From Uliginosibacterium sp. (lineage in GTDB: Bacteria > Pseudomonadota > Gammaproteobacteria > Burkholderiales > Rhodocyclaceae): a stretch of 64,000 nucleotides of DNA. The stretch is taken from contig JADKDZ010000008.1 of assembly GCA_016718265.1 (NCBI GenBank), positions 84,688 to 148,687 of the forward strand, given 5' to 3'. A program made the position numbers and the translations under genes. Below the pieces are notes generated by a model, which searched no databases, was not told the DNA's origin, and was given only the letters and a program-made list of their open reading frames with translations. This document shows positions 53,901-62,379 of this stretch, piece by piece; within the stretch, counting starts at the first letter, position 1, and each line of letters begins with the position of its first letter.

Positions 53901-54053
53901 GGCCAGCAACTGCGTCGTGTAATTGCTGGCCATGTTGACGATGGTCTTCTCCGCGATGTTGCTCGAACTGAATTCGAGCAACAACAGCGGCACCACGCTG
54001 ATGAGCAGCAGAAATGCGGTGAGCTTGACCGAGATATTGGCCCTGATCTTCAT
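50892..54053 (-). CDS. Hybrid sensor histidine kinase (dCache-HAMP-HisKA-HATPase-REC-REC-HPt)
   Basis: 1053 residues. Two membrane helices flank a periplasmic region (about 36-310) of double-Cache type; then HAMP, HisKA with NMSHEIRTPMNAI (phospho-His408), HATPase with NLIGNAIKFTEHG and the G boxes DTGVGIAPEQ and GGTGLGLAISKQL, a first receiver (LLFVDDNARAR, FLDYRMPG), a second receiver (VLVTEDNVINQ, LMDCQMPVMDG), and a C-terminal HPt (HAHTLKGVAASLG). All phosphorelay residues are present. The upstream gene encodes a sugar-binding lipoprotein 27 bases away, a likely sensory partner. No dedicated output regulator is visible here. Confidence 0.93.
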   Translation of the reverse strand: MKIRANISVKLTAFLLLISVVPLLLLEFSSSNIAEKTIVNMASNYTTQLLANQRDYLNLQMDQVENLASNVGSVEEINRVLGASADSEANTNRAYNALATQARIGYILSGYSNLKGLVSIDLFTTGGRQFHVGDTLHVSAERTGLRKALFQESLQAKTPLTWHGVEDNINVASSTKKVIVASKVIKRASENTLELTPVGLLLVNYSTDYLFEHFRTIDLGTGSFLLVIDAKKRLLYHPDKAQIGQTLQAQFSQLLQGTSGSIPLLLDKQDVLVSYILIPEKNWYVVSVIPQKTLTEPMQKLAVTGGLILVGCLGLIVFFIQIYLRRVADPIRRISDGFRDLQANRLDTSQHLSVPQTLDEISELVRWFNNFLDTMAARHRAEDELRKAIAVADHANQAKSEFLANMSHEIRTPMNAIIGMTQLALDCKDPAELRNFINKANHSAELLLGIINDILDFSKIEAGKLAIEKIEVGITETLISLTDIFSGAIQAKGLELVFIVDPAVPDHMLGDPLRLRQILQNLIGNAIKFTEHGEIVLRIDKQDEDERGILCRFTVTDTGVGIAPEQTARLFQSFSQADMSTTRKYGGTGLGLAISKQLAHLMGGEMGVESTPGAGSSFWFTICFAELDASSHRAPHRDIPPAQHLLFVDDNARAREAVLEICRAFGAEGWHVEAISPNEDLPAYLHRSAMPWNAVFLDYRMPGKNGLALARQLRQVEQFAQVPVIIMAMHDDLLTISRELNEAGLERVLEKPVLSNALLNALRTTSTDAHDAGPQGRQRQVKGIAAAPPSLKGMRVLVTEDNVINQELVRKFLDRAGIVVEMANHGGEAIAFLSQNSYQAVLMDCQMPVMDGYEATRRIREDLRLTSLPIIAMTANALIGDRELSLQAGMNDYITKPIDARVLYQTLEKYCSPGPDPTMQTSATAATEAQQDIPATPALTAQILNAAPAIEAMGDDEELYAAVVAMFLSTEADFPSRFSAAVTDGDMTGATRHAHTLKGVAASLGAERLQHSAAQLEHACKRGQEVGPSFSEASAELATLITVLRDRYPQGAA
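50900..50925. repeat. Right copy of 26-bp direct repeat (inside kinase gene 3' end)
   Basis: The partner of 47410-47435. It includes codons for LRDRYPQG, eight residues near the C-terminus of the kinase, so this is the original copy and the left one is the derived copy. Confidence 0.85.
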
Positions 54054-54080
54054 CCTGCCCCCACTGCCTGGTGATTGCTA

Positions 54081-55067
54081 CTACTGCAGGCTTTCTTTGG
54101 TGACCAGGCGCGCATCGACCTGGATAGTGTCGGGCAGGCTCTCGCCGCGCAGTGCGCGCAGTGCGCTCATGACGCCCTGATAGCCCTGCTCGGCGGCCTG
54201 CTGATCGACGGTGACGCTCATCTGGCCCTCCTTGATGGCGCGCTTGGCTTCATCGAGCGCATCGAAGGCCGCGATGGCCACCGGCGCATGTTTCGCTTCG
54301 CGCAGATATTCCATGACGCCAATCGCCATCATGTCATTGGCACAGAAGACCGCCTGGATGTCCGGGTGCTCCTTGAACACGGTTTTCGCCAGTTCGCGGG
54401 CCTCGTCAATCTTCCAGTTTGCACTCTCCTGGGCCACGATCCGGATGTGCTTGTTCTCGGCAAACGCCCGCAAGGCGCCATTCTTGCGTTGCTGGGCGTT
54501 ATCGGCCGAGCGGATGCCCTCAAAGATCGCGACTTGGGTCGGTTTCTTGATCGGATCGGCAATGAATTTTGCCGATTGATAGGCCGCCCGCTCGTTATCC
54601 ACGCTGATGAAAGGTACCTGCGCCAGACCGTTCTTCTTCAGCGCTTCCGGGTCCAGGCGGTTATCGATGTTGATCACCTTGATCCCAGCGTCCTGGGCCT
54701 TCTTGAGGATGGGCACGAGGCGCAGCGAGTCGCCCGGCGCGATGACAATGGCCTCGACTTTTGCGGCAATCATTTCGTCAACAATCTGGATCTGCTGCTC
54801 GATCGAGGTCTCCTGGGTGGCGGTTTTCACCAGCAACTCGACATTGTTTTCCTGCTCGGCCTTGCGGGCGCCTTTCTCCATTTCAATGAAGAACGGGTTG
54901 GTCAGCGTTTTCATGACCAGCGCGATCCGGGCTTTGTGCGCAACCGGATCCGGCTTGGCAGGGGCGCTGCTGGCAGCCTGGGTAATGCTGGAAACCGCCT
55001 GTTTGTCGTTCGAGCAGGCGCCAAGAATCAGTGCTGCGGCGAGAAACAAGACGCGGATCGTCATCAT
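54081..55067 (-). CDS. Sugar-binding periplasmic lipoprotein (RbsB-like, without ABC transporter)
   Basis: 328 residues. Lipobox LGAC (Cys about 18). The type I periplasmic binding fold is clear: IALVMKTLTNPFFIEMEKGA, EAIVIAPGDSLRLVPIL, VPFISVDNERAAYQSA, FCANDMMAIGVMEYL and IAAFDALDEAKRAI, all of the ribose/galactose family. No permease or ATPase gene is adjacent; the neighbours are a kinase and an MCP-like gene. It most likely delivers a sugar signal to the kinase's periplasmic domain. Two ATG codons (55067, 55064) follow AGGAGA. Confidence 0.88.
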   Translation of the reverse strand: MMTIRVLFLAAALILGACSNDKQAVSSITQAASSAPAKPDPVAHKARIALVMKTLTNPFFIEMEKGARKAEQENNVELLVKTATQETSIEQQIQIVDEMIAAKVEAIVIAPGDSLRLVPILKKAQDAGIKVINIDNRLDPEALKKNGLAQVPFISVDNERAAYQSAKFIADPIKKPTQVAIFEGIRSADNAQQRKNGALRAFAENKHIRIVAQESANWKIDEARELAKTVFKEHPDIQAVFCANDMMAIGVMEYLREAKHAPVAIAAFDALDEAKRAIKEGQMSVTVDQQAAEQGYQGVMSALRALRGESLPDTIQVDARLVTKESLQ

Positions 55068-55123
55068 GCTGTTCTCCTTCAGTGCTTGTCTGATGGCATC
55101 CGGCGCGGCGCCAGCCCGGCGGG

Positions 55124-56326
55124 CTAGAACAACTCGACTGAACCGGTATCCATGTTCTCTTGTGAAACGGGTTTTGAATCGTTCATGAGCTTAAGCGCCT
55201 CAATCTGAGCCTTCAGCGCGGCCACGAGCTGCTCTGCGCGCTGGCGGCCACTCTGGACTTCGCCGGCCCGGGCATGCCGCTGGATGAGTGAGAGCTCCGG
55301 CGCCAGCGCGGCGAGGATCTCGTCCAGATGCAAGGCGCGGCGGCGGGTGTGGTCCAGCGTCTGGCACACGATGTCCTGAAACTGCATCGAGGTGATGGCC
55401 GTATTGGTGGAGTGCGCCACTTCGGAGGCAATCACGCTCAGATCGTCAATCGCCCGCTCCATGTTGTGATTGATGCTTTCGATCACGCTGATCGCGGTTT
55501 GCACACGCGTCTTGGATTGCATCGCCAGGCTCATGTCTTTCTCGGTCAGGATGCAGACCTGATCATTCGCTTCCCCAACCTGGGCCACCACCGCTTCAAT
55601 CTCGCCGCGAATGCGCCGGTTGAACTGATCGGTGCGCGTCGACAGGGCGCGCACTTCGTCCGCCACCACCGCGAAGCCGCGACCCGCCTCGCCGGCGCGG
55701 GCGGCCTCAATCGAGGCGTTGAGGGCGAGCAGGTTGGTCTGCTTGGAAATCGAATCGATGTCCGAGAGGAAGTTCTGGATCTTCTTGATATTGCCCGAGA
55801 TGTCATCGAGCAGATTGATCAGCGCGACGCCGATGGCACTGGTGTTGATGATGCTCTCGATGAAGGCATCGAGCGTCTCGTTGGTGTCGTGCGCAAAATT
55901 CGCAAACGAGAAGCCATCCGGCCCCTCCGCCTGCGTCAGGCGGATCGCGATGTCTTGCTGGTGGCGCGCTTGCTTCTCGATCTGGCGGAAGCTGTCGATC
56001 AGCTTCTGCGTCGCTTCCGAGATGATGTTGATGGTGTGCTGCAGGTCCTGGCTGAGGAGTTGGCTCTGCTCACGTTCGGTGGCTATCAGCGTGGTACTCA
56101 GGTCCATCACGGGCACGATGCAGCTTACCGGCGCACTGCTGTGTGCGCCTTCGGCCGCACGCCGGCCCGGCCTGCCCAGGCCCAGCACCAGTGCGGCGCC
56201 GAGCACGCCATGCAGCACGGCCAGCCACAGTGCAAGGATACCGGCCGCCCACAGACCGACTTCCAGCGCCACCACCGCGCCGAGCAAAACGCTGCGCTGC
56301 CAGGAAAAGAAGCCTCTCATTGCCAT
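55124..56326 (-). CDS. Methyl-accepting chemotaxis-like signalling protein without periplasmic sensor
   Basis: 400 residues: two adjacent N-terminal membrane helices (about 12-50), almost no periplasmic loop, then a cytoplasmic coiled coil with the MCP hairpin tip region (IDSISKQTNLLALNASIEAARAGEAGRGFAVVADEVRALSTRT, about 210-255). The C-terminal MQFQDIVCQTLDHTRRR segment is found in a group of atypical chemosensory proteins. It ends in GSVELF; no CheR-binding pentapeptide was recognised. It is 56 bases upstream of the sugar-binding gene on the same strand. ATG 56326 is preferred; 56320 is possible. Confidence 0.82.
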   Translation of the reverse strand: MAMRGFFSWQRSVLLGAVVALEVGLWAAGILALWLAVLHGVLGAALVLGLGRPGRRAAEGAHSSAPVSCIVPVMDLSTTLIATEREQSQLLSQDLQHTINIISEATQKLIDSFRQIEKQARHQQDIAIRLTQAEGPDGFSFANFAHDTNETLDAFIESIINTSAIGVALINLLDDISGNIKKIQNFLSDIDSISKQTNLLALNASIEAARAGEAGRGFAVVADEVRALSTRTDQFNRRIRGEIEAVVAQVGEANDQVCILTEKDMSLAMQSKTRVQTAISVIESINHNMERAIDDLSVIASEVAHSTNTAITSMQFQDIVCQTLDHTRRRALHLDEILAALAPELSLIQRHARAGEVQSGRQRAEQLVAALKAQIEALKLMNDSKPVSQENMDTGSVELF

Positions 56327-56514
56327 GCCCCGCGTTGAGTTTTCTGGTTGAACAACTTCCTCCAATCAGTGTTACGGACGAATGACGCAGATATTGAGTG
56401 CACTGCCCGAATAGATCGGGGCGGCGCGCTGGAGCCTGCTGGTCGCCGCTTTTACCGTTACCATACGGCCTGACCTGGCGCAGTCGCGCCGTTTTCATTT
56501 TGTGGGTGATGGGT

Positions 56515-57345
56515 ATGGCAGATGTGCTGCAAAAGATCCTCGCGACCAAGCGCGTGGAAATCGAGGCGGCCGAGCGCGTGATATCGCGCACGGCGATTGT
56601 GGGCGCGGCGGCTGCGGGTGCGGCGCCGCGGGATTTTGTCGGCGCGGTTCGCAGCAAGATGGCTGCTGGCAAAGCCGGTGTGATTGCCGAGGTGAAGCGC
56701 GCCAGCCCCTCCAAAGGGGTGATCCGGGCCGATTTCCGCCCGGCCGAGATTGCCGCCTCGTACGAGAAAGGTGGCGCAGCCTGCCTCTCCGTCCTCACCG
56801 ACCGCGACTACTTCCAGGGTTGTCCCGAATTCCTGCAGCAGGCCCGCGCCGCCTGCAGCCTGCCGGTGCTGCGCAAGGATTTCATCATCGATGAATACCA
56901 GGTCTATGAGGCCCGCGCGATGGGGGCGGACTGCATCCTGCTGATCGTTGCGGCCTTTCTGCCGCCTGAAGGGGTGACGGGTACTGCGGCCGCCCAGGCC
57001 GCGCTGGCGCGGCTCTCGGCGCTGGAAACCCTGGCGCATGCGCTGGGGATGGCCGTGCTGGTCGAAGTGCATGACGCCGACGAACTCGATATCGCCTTAC
57101 CGCTCACCACGCCGCTGGTGGGCATCAACAACCGCAACCTGCGGACCTTCGAGGTCTCGCTGGAGACCACCCTGAGCCAGCTCCACCGTGTGGCGCCCGA
57201 GCGCATCATCGTGACCGAGAGCGGCATTCTCGCCCCCGAGCATGTGGCGCTGATGCGCGCGCGGGGCGTGAACGCCTTCCTCGTGGGCGAGGCCTTCATG
57301 CGGGCCGACGACCCGGGCACCGAGCTGGCCCGCCTCTTTGGCTGA
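56515..57345 (+). CDS. trpC: Indole-3-glycerol phosphate synthase
   Basis: Closes the indole ring in tryptophan synthesis. 276 residues, TIM barrel: VIAEVKRASPSKGVIRADF, SVLTDRDYFQG, LPVLRKDFIIDEYQVYEARAMGADCILLI, GINNRNLRTFEVSLETT and TESGILAPEHV. No other trp gene is adjacent in the window. ATG 56515 follows GGTGAT; an ATG at 56509 is also in frame. A far-upstream start at 56398 is unlikely. Confidence 0.94.
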   Translation: MADVLQKILATKRVEIEAAERVISRTAIVGAAAAGAAPRDFVGAVRSKMAAGKAGVIAEVKRASPSKGVIRADFRPAEIAASYEKGGAACLSVLTDRDYFQGCPEFLQQARAACSLPVLRKDFIIDEYQVYEARAMGADCILLIVAAFLPPEGVTGTAAAQAALARLSALETLAHALGMAVLVEVHDADELDIALPLTTPLVGINNRNLRTFEVSLETTLSQLHRVAPERIIVTESGILAPEHVALMRARGVNAFLVGEAFMRADDPGTELARLFG

Positions 57346-57378
57346 GGCACGCCCCGCCGTGCTGGACGCCTGAGCCCC

Positions 57379-60300
57379 ATGCCCTGGCCGCGTGTGCGCT
57401 CCTTCCTCCGCTGGGTACTGGCCAGTGCCGCGCTGGTCCTCATCGCAGCCGTGGCGGGCACGGCCTGGCTGGTTGGCACCGAGAGTGGCGGGGCGTTTCT
57501 GGCCGCGCGGCTCAGCGCCTGGTCGCAGGGCCAGCTGCAACTCAGCGGCTGGCATGGGCGCCTGCTGGACGACTGGCAAGTCGATCGGTTGCGCGTCGCC
57601 CGACCCGATCTGCATCTTGATGCGCAGTCTCTGCGCATCCGCTGGCACCCACTGGCCCTGCGTCAGCGTGCCCTGATCGTCGATACCCTGGCCGTGGACC
57701 GGCTGGAGATCCGCACCCCGCCTAGTTCTACAGCCCCCCAATTGCCCGGCGATCTGCGCCTGCCGCTGACGCTCAGCGTCGCGCAAGTGCAGATCGAGCA
57801 GCTTGCCGTTGGCAGCCTGGTGCCGGGCGCCACCCAGCCGGCGTTTGATGTCGTGCTCAACCGCGTGCGCGCCGGTGTCGAGAGCCGGGATGGCAGCTAC
57901 CAGATCAGCGGCCTCGCGCTGGAATCGGCGATGGGCCGCCTCGGTGGAGAGCTTCGGCTCGGCGCGCAGGCACCTTTCCCGCTCAGCCTGCAGCTCAAGC
58001 TGATGGGCGCCGTGGACGACTACCGTGCCGCGCTCGACATCGCCGCCACCGGTTCACTGGCCGAGACGCGGGTACGCATCGACGCCCGCTCGGCCGCCCC
58101 GGCCGTGTTTCAGGGCCATGCCGATCTGGTGGTGCAGGCGTTTGCGCCCATGCCTTTGCGTGAGGCCCGGCTCAGCATCGTGGGGCTGGACCCCGCCGCC
58201 TTCCACGCCGAGGCGCCGCACGCGCAGCTGGATATCGAGGCGAACCTGGTGCCCAGCCTGCCGCCGTCCGGCAAGACTGCGCCCACCGACTGGCGCGTTC
58301 GCGGGCCGCTGCGCATCACGAATCACGCCCCCGCGCCCATCGAAGACGGCCTGCCGGTGCAGCGCCTGGCGGCCGAGCTCGATTGGGCCGCCGGCCAGCT
58401 CAAACTCAGCGCGCTGTCGATCCAGCTCGCCGGCAAGGGGCAGGTGAGCGGCGCGCTGGACTGGGCGCCGGTGGCCGGCAGCCCGCTCGGGCAGGCGCAG
58501 GCCCGGCTCACGCTCAAGGACGTGGACCCCGCCCAGCTCAGCCGCCGTGCGCGCAGCATGCGGATTGGCGGCACGCTGACGCTGGCGGGCGGGGCGCAGG
58601 AGCAAGGCTTTGCGCTCGATCTGCAGGCCGAGAAAATGCAGCTCGCGGCCCGCGGCGCGCACCGCAAGAACACCCTGTACGTCGAGCAGGCCAGCCTCAA
58701 GGCCTTCGACGCGCAGGCGGACTTCAGCGGCGCCTTGGGCCTGACGGGCGAACAGGCGTTTACCGTCCAGGGCCAGGTGGCTCGCCTGGACCCGCATGTA
58801 TTTTTAAAAGAGGTGCCTGAAGGCGCGCTCTCCGCCTCGTTCTCCGCGGCGGGTGGCCTGAAACCCGCACCCGCTGGACGTTTCAGCCTGACGCTCTCGC
58901 CGAGCCGCTTCGCTGGCTATTCTCTGGAGGGGCAGGCGCAGGCGCGCTTTACGCCGCAGCGTCTCTTTGACGCCGATATCGATCTGCTGGCGCTGGGCAA
59001 CCGGCTCCGTGCCCAGGGCGCGTTCGGCGCGGCGGGCGACACGCTCGCGCTGCAGCTCGATGCGCCGCACCTGGAGCGATTCGGTCACGATCTGGGCGGC
59101 AGCCTCCAGGCTGAGGCGCATGTGCAGGGCAGCCTCGAACAGCCCACGGGCGACCTCCGCCTCAGTGCCCGCCAGCTGCGGGCGCCGGGGGGCTGGCGGC
59201 TGGCGCGTGCCGAGGCCAATGGCACGCTGCGGGCCGGTGCGCAGGGCGCGCTCGTGCTCAAGGCTGCACTGCAAGAGCTGACGCAGGCCGACGGCGACAA
59301 GGCGCAGGTCTGGCTGAAGACGCTCGACCTCGATCTGGCCGGCACGCGTGACGAACATACCCTCACGCTCACGGCCAGCGCGGCCGACACCAAGCTGGAG
59401 GCGCGCGCGGCCGGCGGCCTGCAGGGCACCCACTGGCGCGGGCGTTTGCTCGGGCTGGGCACCGAAGGGTCGCTTGCTCTCGTCATGGAAAAACCGGCCA
59501 CCCTGGAGATCAGCGCCGATCGCGTCAGCCTGGGCGAGGCGCGCCTGCTCAGCCCGGCCAACGAGCACGGGCGCATCGAGCTGCTGCATACCGAATGGAC
59601 GCCCGAGCAGCTCCACGCCAAAGGCCGGCTCACCGGCGTCTCGGTGGGGCTGACGCTCGACGAATACCAGCGCACCGTGTTCGGTGGCCGCAGCCTGCAG
59701 CTCGGGGCCGAGTGGGATCTGGCGCTGGCCGACAACCCGCGCGGGCTGGTGCGCCTCTATCGCGAAGGCGGCGACTTTGTCTTGCAGGGCGATGCCCCGG
59801 TGGCGCTCGGGCTGGAGAACCTCGACGTCAATCTCGCCATCGATCAGGGGCGGCTGGCGATTTCCGCCCTGGCCAACGGCAGCCGTATTGGCGCCTTCAA
59901 TGCGGTCGCCACCCTGGCGCTGAAAGGGCGTGGCGGCCAGACGCGCATCGACACCACCGCGCCGATGGTGGGCGTGGTGAATGCCGACATGCCCTCGATC
60001 AGCTGGCTGGGGCCCCTGGCCGATCAGAACCTGCGCACCGCGGGCAGCCTGCGCGGCCAGTTCAATATCACCGGTACGCCCGAAAAACCCGTTGGCGCCG
60101 GCTTCCTCAAGGGCGATAGCCTTGGGCTCACGCTCAGCGAGCAGGGCTTGCGCCTCGACCGCGGCAAAATGCTGCTGAACTTTGATGCCAATCGGGTCAG
60201 CCTGGAGTCCTTCGAGTTCCGTTCCGACAACCGCATGCCGCCGCCCGATCGCCGTTTGCCCGCCCAGGTTGCCGAAGGGGCGCTGCGTGGCAGCGGCGAG

Positions 60301-61347
60301 ATTGCGCTGCCTTCCGGCAAGGGCCGTTTTCAGCTCGCGCTGGATCACGTCGCGGCGCTACAGCACCCGGGCCAGTGGCTGGTGCTCTCGGGCGACGCGC
60401 AGCTCACCAGTGGCTGGGATCAGCTGGATATCACCGCCCGCCTCAAGGGCGATGCCGGGTTCATCGGCGTGGCCAAAGGCGGCGCGCCGCGCCTCTCCGA
60501 AGACGTTGTCATCCGCGGGCGGCAGAAGCCGCCCCAGCGCCTCAAGCTCAATGCCGACATCGGTTTCGACTTTGGCGACGACTTCATCCTCAAAGCCTAT
60601 GGCATCGACACCTGGCTCGACGGCCGGCTCCAGCTCAAGCTCGCCCAAGGCAAAACGCCGCGCGCCACCGGCTCCATCCGCACCCGCGAGGGCCTCTTCA
60701 ACGCCTATGGCCAGCGCCTGGAAATCGAGCGCGGCGCGGTCAACTTCCATGGCCCGCTCGATGACCCCGCCCTGAACATCGTTGCCCTGCGCAAAGGCCT
60801 GGAGGTCGAAGCCGGGGTCGAAGTTACCGGCTCCGCGCAGCGCCCCAAGGTGCGGCTGGTCTCCATCCCCAGCGTGCCGGAGCAGGAAAAGCTCGCCTGG
60901 ATCCTCTTCGGCCGCCCCTCAGAGGGCAGTGCCGCCGATATCGGCGTGCTGCTCTCGGCGGCAGGCGCCAACTTCGGCAACGACGGTGAAGGCCTCGGCG
61001 CCCGGGTCGCCAGCGGTTTTGGCCTCGACAGTGTCGGCATCGGCAGCGCCAGCAGCGGCCCGCGACGCGGCCTGCAAAGCAGCGTGGCCAACAATGCCAC
61101 CGCCGGCAACGCCACCCCCGGCGCCACCAACAGCAGTGGCAGCAGCGCCGGCGAGACCATGAGCAACCAGGTCGTCACCGTCGGCAAACGCCTCTCCACA
61201 CGCGCCTACCTCAGCTTCGAGCAAAACTTCCTCGGCACCGAAAGCGTGGTCAAACTCAGCTACGCGCTCACCCGCTTCATCTCCGTCGTCGCCCGTGCCG
61301 GCACCGATAACGGGCTGGATCTCAACTACGCCATTTCCTTCCGCTAA
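57379..61347 (+). CDS. tamB: TamB-like inner-membrane translocation/lipid-transport protein
   Basis: 1322 residues. N-terminal membrane anchor (about 10-32), then a long stretch of repetitive beta strands, and a C-terminal DUF490/TamB domain (about 950-1322, including VAKGGAPRLSEDVVIRGRQK and LKAYGIDTWLDGRLQLKL, VSIPSVPEQEKLAWILFGRPS). TamB forms a long hydrophobic groove between membranes and works with TamA or BamA. TamA is not in the window; trpC lies 33 bases upstream. A Ser/Ala/Asn-rich insert (about 1235-1260) interrupts the domain. Confidence 0.9.
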   Translation: MPWPRVRSFLRWVLASAALVLIAAVAGTAWLVGTESGGAFLAARLSAWSQGQLQLSGWHGRLLDDWQVDRLRVARPDLHLDAQSLRIRWHPLALRQRALIVDTLAVDRLEIRTPPSSTAPQLPGDLRLPLTLSVAQVQIEQLAVGSLVPGATQPAFDVVLNRVRAGVESRDGSYQISGLALESAMGRLGGELRLGAQAPFPLSLQLKLMGAVDDYRAALDIAATGSLAETRVRIDARSAAPAVFQGHADLVVQAFAPMPLREARLSIVGLDPAAFHAEAPHAQLDIEANLVPSLPPSGKTAPTDWRVRGPLRITNHAPAPIEDGLPVQRLAAELDWAAGQLKLSALSIQLAGKGQVSGALDWAPVAGSPLGQAQARLTLKDVDPAQLSRRARSMRIGGTLTLAGGAQEQGFALDLQAEKMQLAARGAHRKNTLYVEQASLKAFDAQADFSGALGLTGEQAFTVQGQVARLDPHVFLKEVPEGALSASFSAAGGLKPAPAGRFSLTLSPSRFAGYSLEGQAQARFTPQRLFDADIDLLALGNRLRAQGAFGAAGDTLALQLDAPHLERFGHDLGGSLQAEAHVQGSLEQPTGDLRLSARQLRAPGGWRLARAEANGTLRAGAQGALVLKAALQELTQADGDKAQVWLKTLDLDLAGTRDEHTLTLTASAADTKLEARAAGGLQGTHWRGRLLGLGTEGSLALVMEKPATLEISADRVSLGEARLLSPANEHGRIELLHTEWTPEQLHAKGRLTGVSVGLTLDEYQRTVFGGRSLQLGAEWDLALADNPRGLVRLYREGGDFVLQGDAPVALGLENLDVNLAIDQGRLAISALANGSRIGAFNAVATLALKGRGGQTRIDTTAPMVGVVNADMPSISWLGPLADQNLRTAGSLRGQFNITGTPEKPVGAGFLKGDSLGLTLSEQGLRLDRGKMLLNFDANRVSLESFEFRSDNRMPPPDRRLPAQVAEGALRGSGEIALPSGKGRFQLALDHVAALQHPGQWLVLSGDAQLTSGWDQLDITARLKGDAGFIGVAKGGAPRLSEDVVIRGRQKPPQRLKLNADIGFDFGDDFILKAYGIDTWLDGRLQLKLAQGKTPRATGSIRTREGLFNAYGQRLEIERGAVNFHGPLDDPALNIVALRKGLEVEAGVEVTGSAQRPKVRLVSIPSVPEQEKLAWILFGRPSEGSAADIGVLLSAAGANFGNDGEGLGARVASGFGLDSVGIGSASSGPRRGLQSSVANNATAGNATPGATNSSGSSAGETMSNQVVTVGKRLSTRAYLSFEQNFLGTESVVKLSYALTRFISVVARAGTDNGLDLNYAISFR

Positions 61348-61855
61348 GCCCCGCTGCAGCGCCCCTTGAAGATCCGCCTCCCGTGGGCGTTTTCAGCCAT
61401 GCAAGTTGCACGGCCAAGCTGTGCGCGGCGATGCAGCAAGGGTGACGCAAGAACGCCGCCACGGCGGCTTCCCCGGCCAGACGCCACGGTGGAGCCGGTT
61501 CTACCAGGATCCCATGCATGGCATGCCCTGAACCCGCACGGGTATTGGCGCTGGGGCATGCTGCGATCGGCGACGAGCCAGATCACCCAATAGACATAAA
61601 CCATCACGGTGCGTAAGCTGTCGTGCAGAGACGGGATGCGCCCGCGCAGCAGATCAAGCAGGCTGTCCGAGCGCAAAGGCGGCAACGCCAAAGTGAGGTT
61701 ATTCATGATTCTGTTCATGGTGCGTCAACACACCGCATGGTCGTGCAAGGACAGGCTGCAAGCCAATCTTCACCATGTTTCTGCGGAATGTCAGGGCGCA
61801 CGCAGGAATGTTATCCGGCAAACCTGCGCCCCATATTGACTTGGGCTCCGCAAAG
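61348..61855. other. Boundary region between tamB and the cassette-like genes
   Basis: About 500 bases without a supported gene. A minus-strand frame (61344-61718) starts with a protein-like segment (MNNLTLALPPLRSDSLLDLL, then a short hydrophobic stretch) but becomes low-complexity and has no recognised domain. No integrase and no clear attC-like site were found here. Confidence 0.4.
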
Positions 61856-62299
61856 ATGCCGTCCATTCGGGAGAATTGGTTTGAGGTCGAAAGGCTGCAC
61901 CGGGCTGCGCAGGAAGGAGACATACAGGAGATGTCCGCCTTGGTGAGCGCAGGTTACAAACTCAATGAATTCGACGAGCTGTCCAAGACACCGCTGCACT
62001 ACGCGGTTGAGGGCGAGCATTACAAGGCAGTTCAATGGTTGCTAGAGAGCGGCGCCGAGGTCGATGCTCATCAAGAAGAGCTCATTGGCGAAACTGCTCT
62101 ATGCCAAGCCGCCCGGCAAAGCTATCCAGAGATGGTTGAACTGCTGCTGAAGGAAGGGGCAGATCCAGATATCCCAGGCTGGATGCAAATCAGTGCTCGT
62201 ATTCGAGCGCAAGGTCGAAAAGACGAAGAAGGAAGGAAGATTGCAGCTCTCATTGAGAAGCACAAGCCTTCAAAAACGGATCCAGGTGGGCGGCGTTGA
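61856..62299 (+). CDS. Ankyrin-repeat protein
   Basis: 147 residues with about three ankyrin repeats: ERLHRAAQEGDIQEMSALVSAG, then KTPLHYAVEGEHYKAVQWLLESGAEV and ETALCQAARQSYPEMVELLLKEGADPD. Such repeats mediate protein binding; a partner cannot be guessed. The start is uncertain: ATG 61856 gives a natural ankyrin N-terminus, whereas ATG codons at 61775 and 61808 are also in frame. An attC-like site begins 8 bases after its stop, and the DNA composition is lower in GC than tamB. Confidence 0.78.
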   Translation: MPSIRENWFEVERLHRAAQEGDIQEMSALVSAGYKLNEFDELSKTPLHYAVEGEHYKAVQWLLESGAEVDAHQEELIGETALCQAARQSYPEMVELLLKEGADPDIPGWMQISARIRAQGRKDEEGRKIAALIEKHKPSKTDPGGRR

Positions 62300-62306
62300 A
62301 GGCGGC

Positions 62307-62376
62307 GCCTAAGCCTTCAATCGAGAGGACGTGCCGCGGCAAGCCGGGGCACGCCTCTCACCTCAAACGGTTAGAG
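62307..62376 (+). repeat. attC-like recombination site 1
   Basis: A 70-base imperfect inverted repeat. The left end GCCTAAG resembles the R'' core and the right end GTTAGAG resembles the R' core (each one base off consensus). GAGAGG-A-CGTGCC (62323-62335) pairs with GGCACGCCTCTC (62348-62359), leaving A62329 unpaired, as the extrahelical bases of attC do. CCTCAAAC precedes the right core. It starts 8 bases after the ankyrin gene and ends 4 bases before the next ATG. Confidence 0.7.
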
Positions 62377-62379
62377 CTG

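Noticed and set aside
52254..54074. 606-codon plus-strand frame
   Set aside because: Antisense to the hybrid kinase; no recognisable domain.
58804..60348. 514-codon minus-strand frame
   Set aside because: Antisense to tamB; composition is that of a shadow frame.
61344..61718. 124-codon minus-strand frame after tamB
   Set aside because: Its start is protein-like and includes a short hydrophobic stretch, but the second half is low-complexity and nothing matches a known family; left as an unassigned frame.
61348..61855. Search for an integron integrase or attI beside the cassette genes
   Set aside because: No frame long enough or similar to IntI was seen on either strand, and no clear attC-like site precedes the ankyrin gene.
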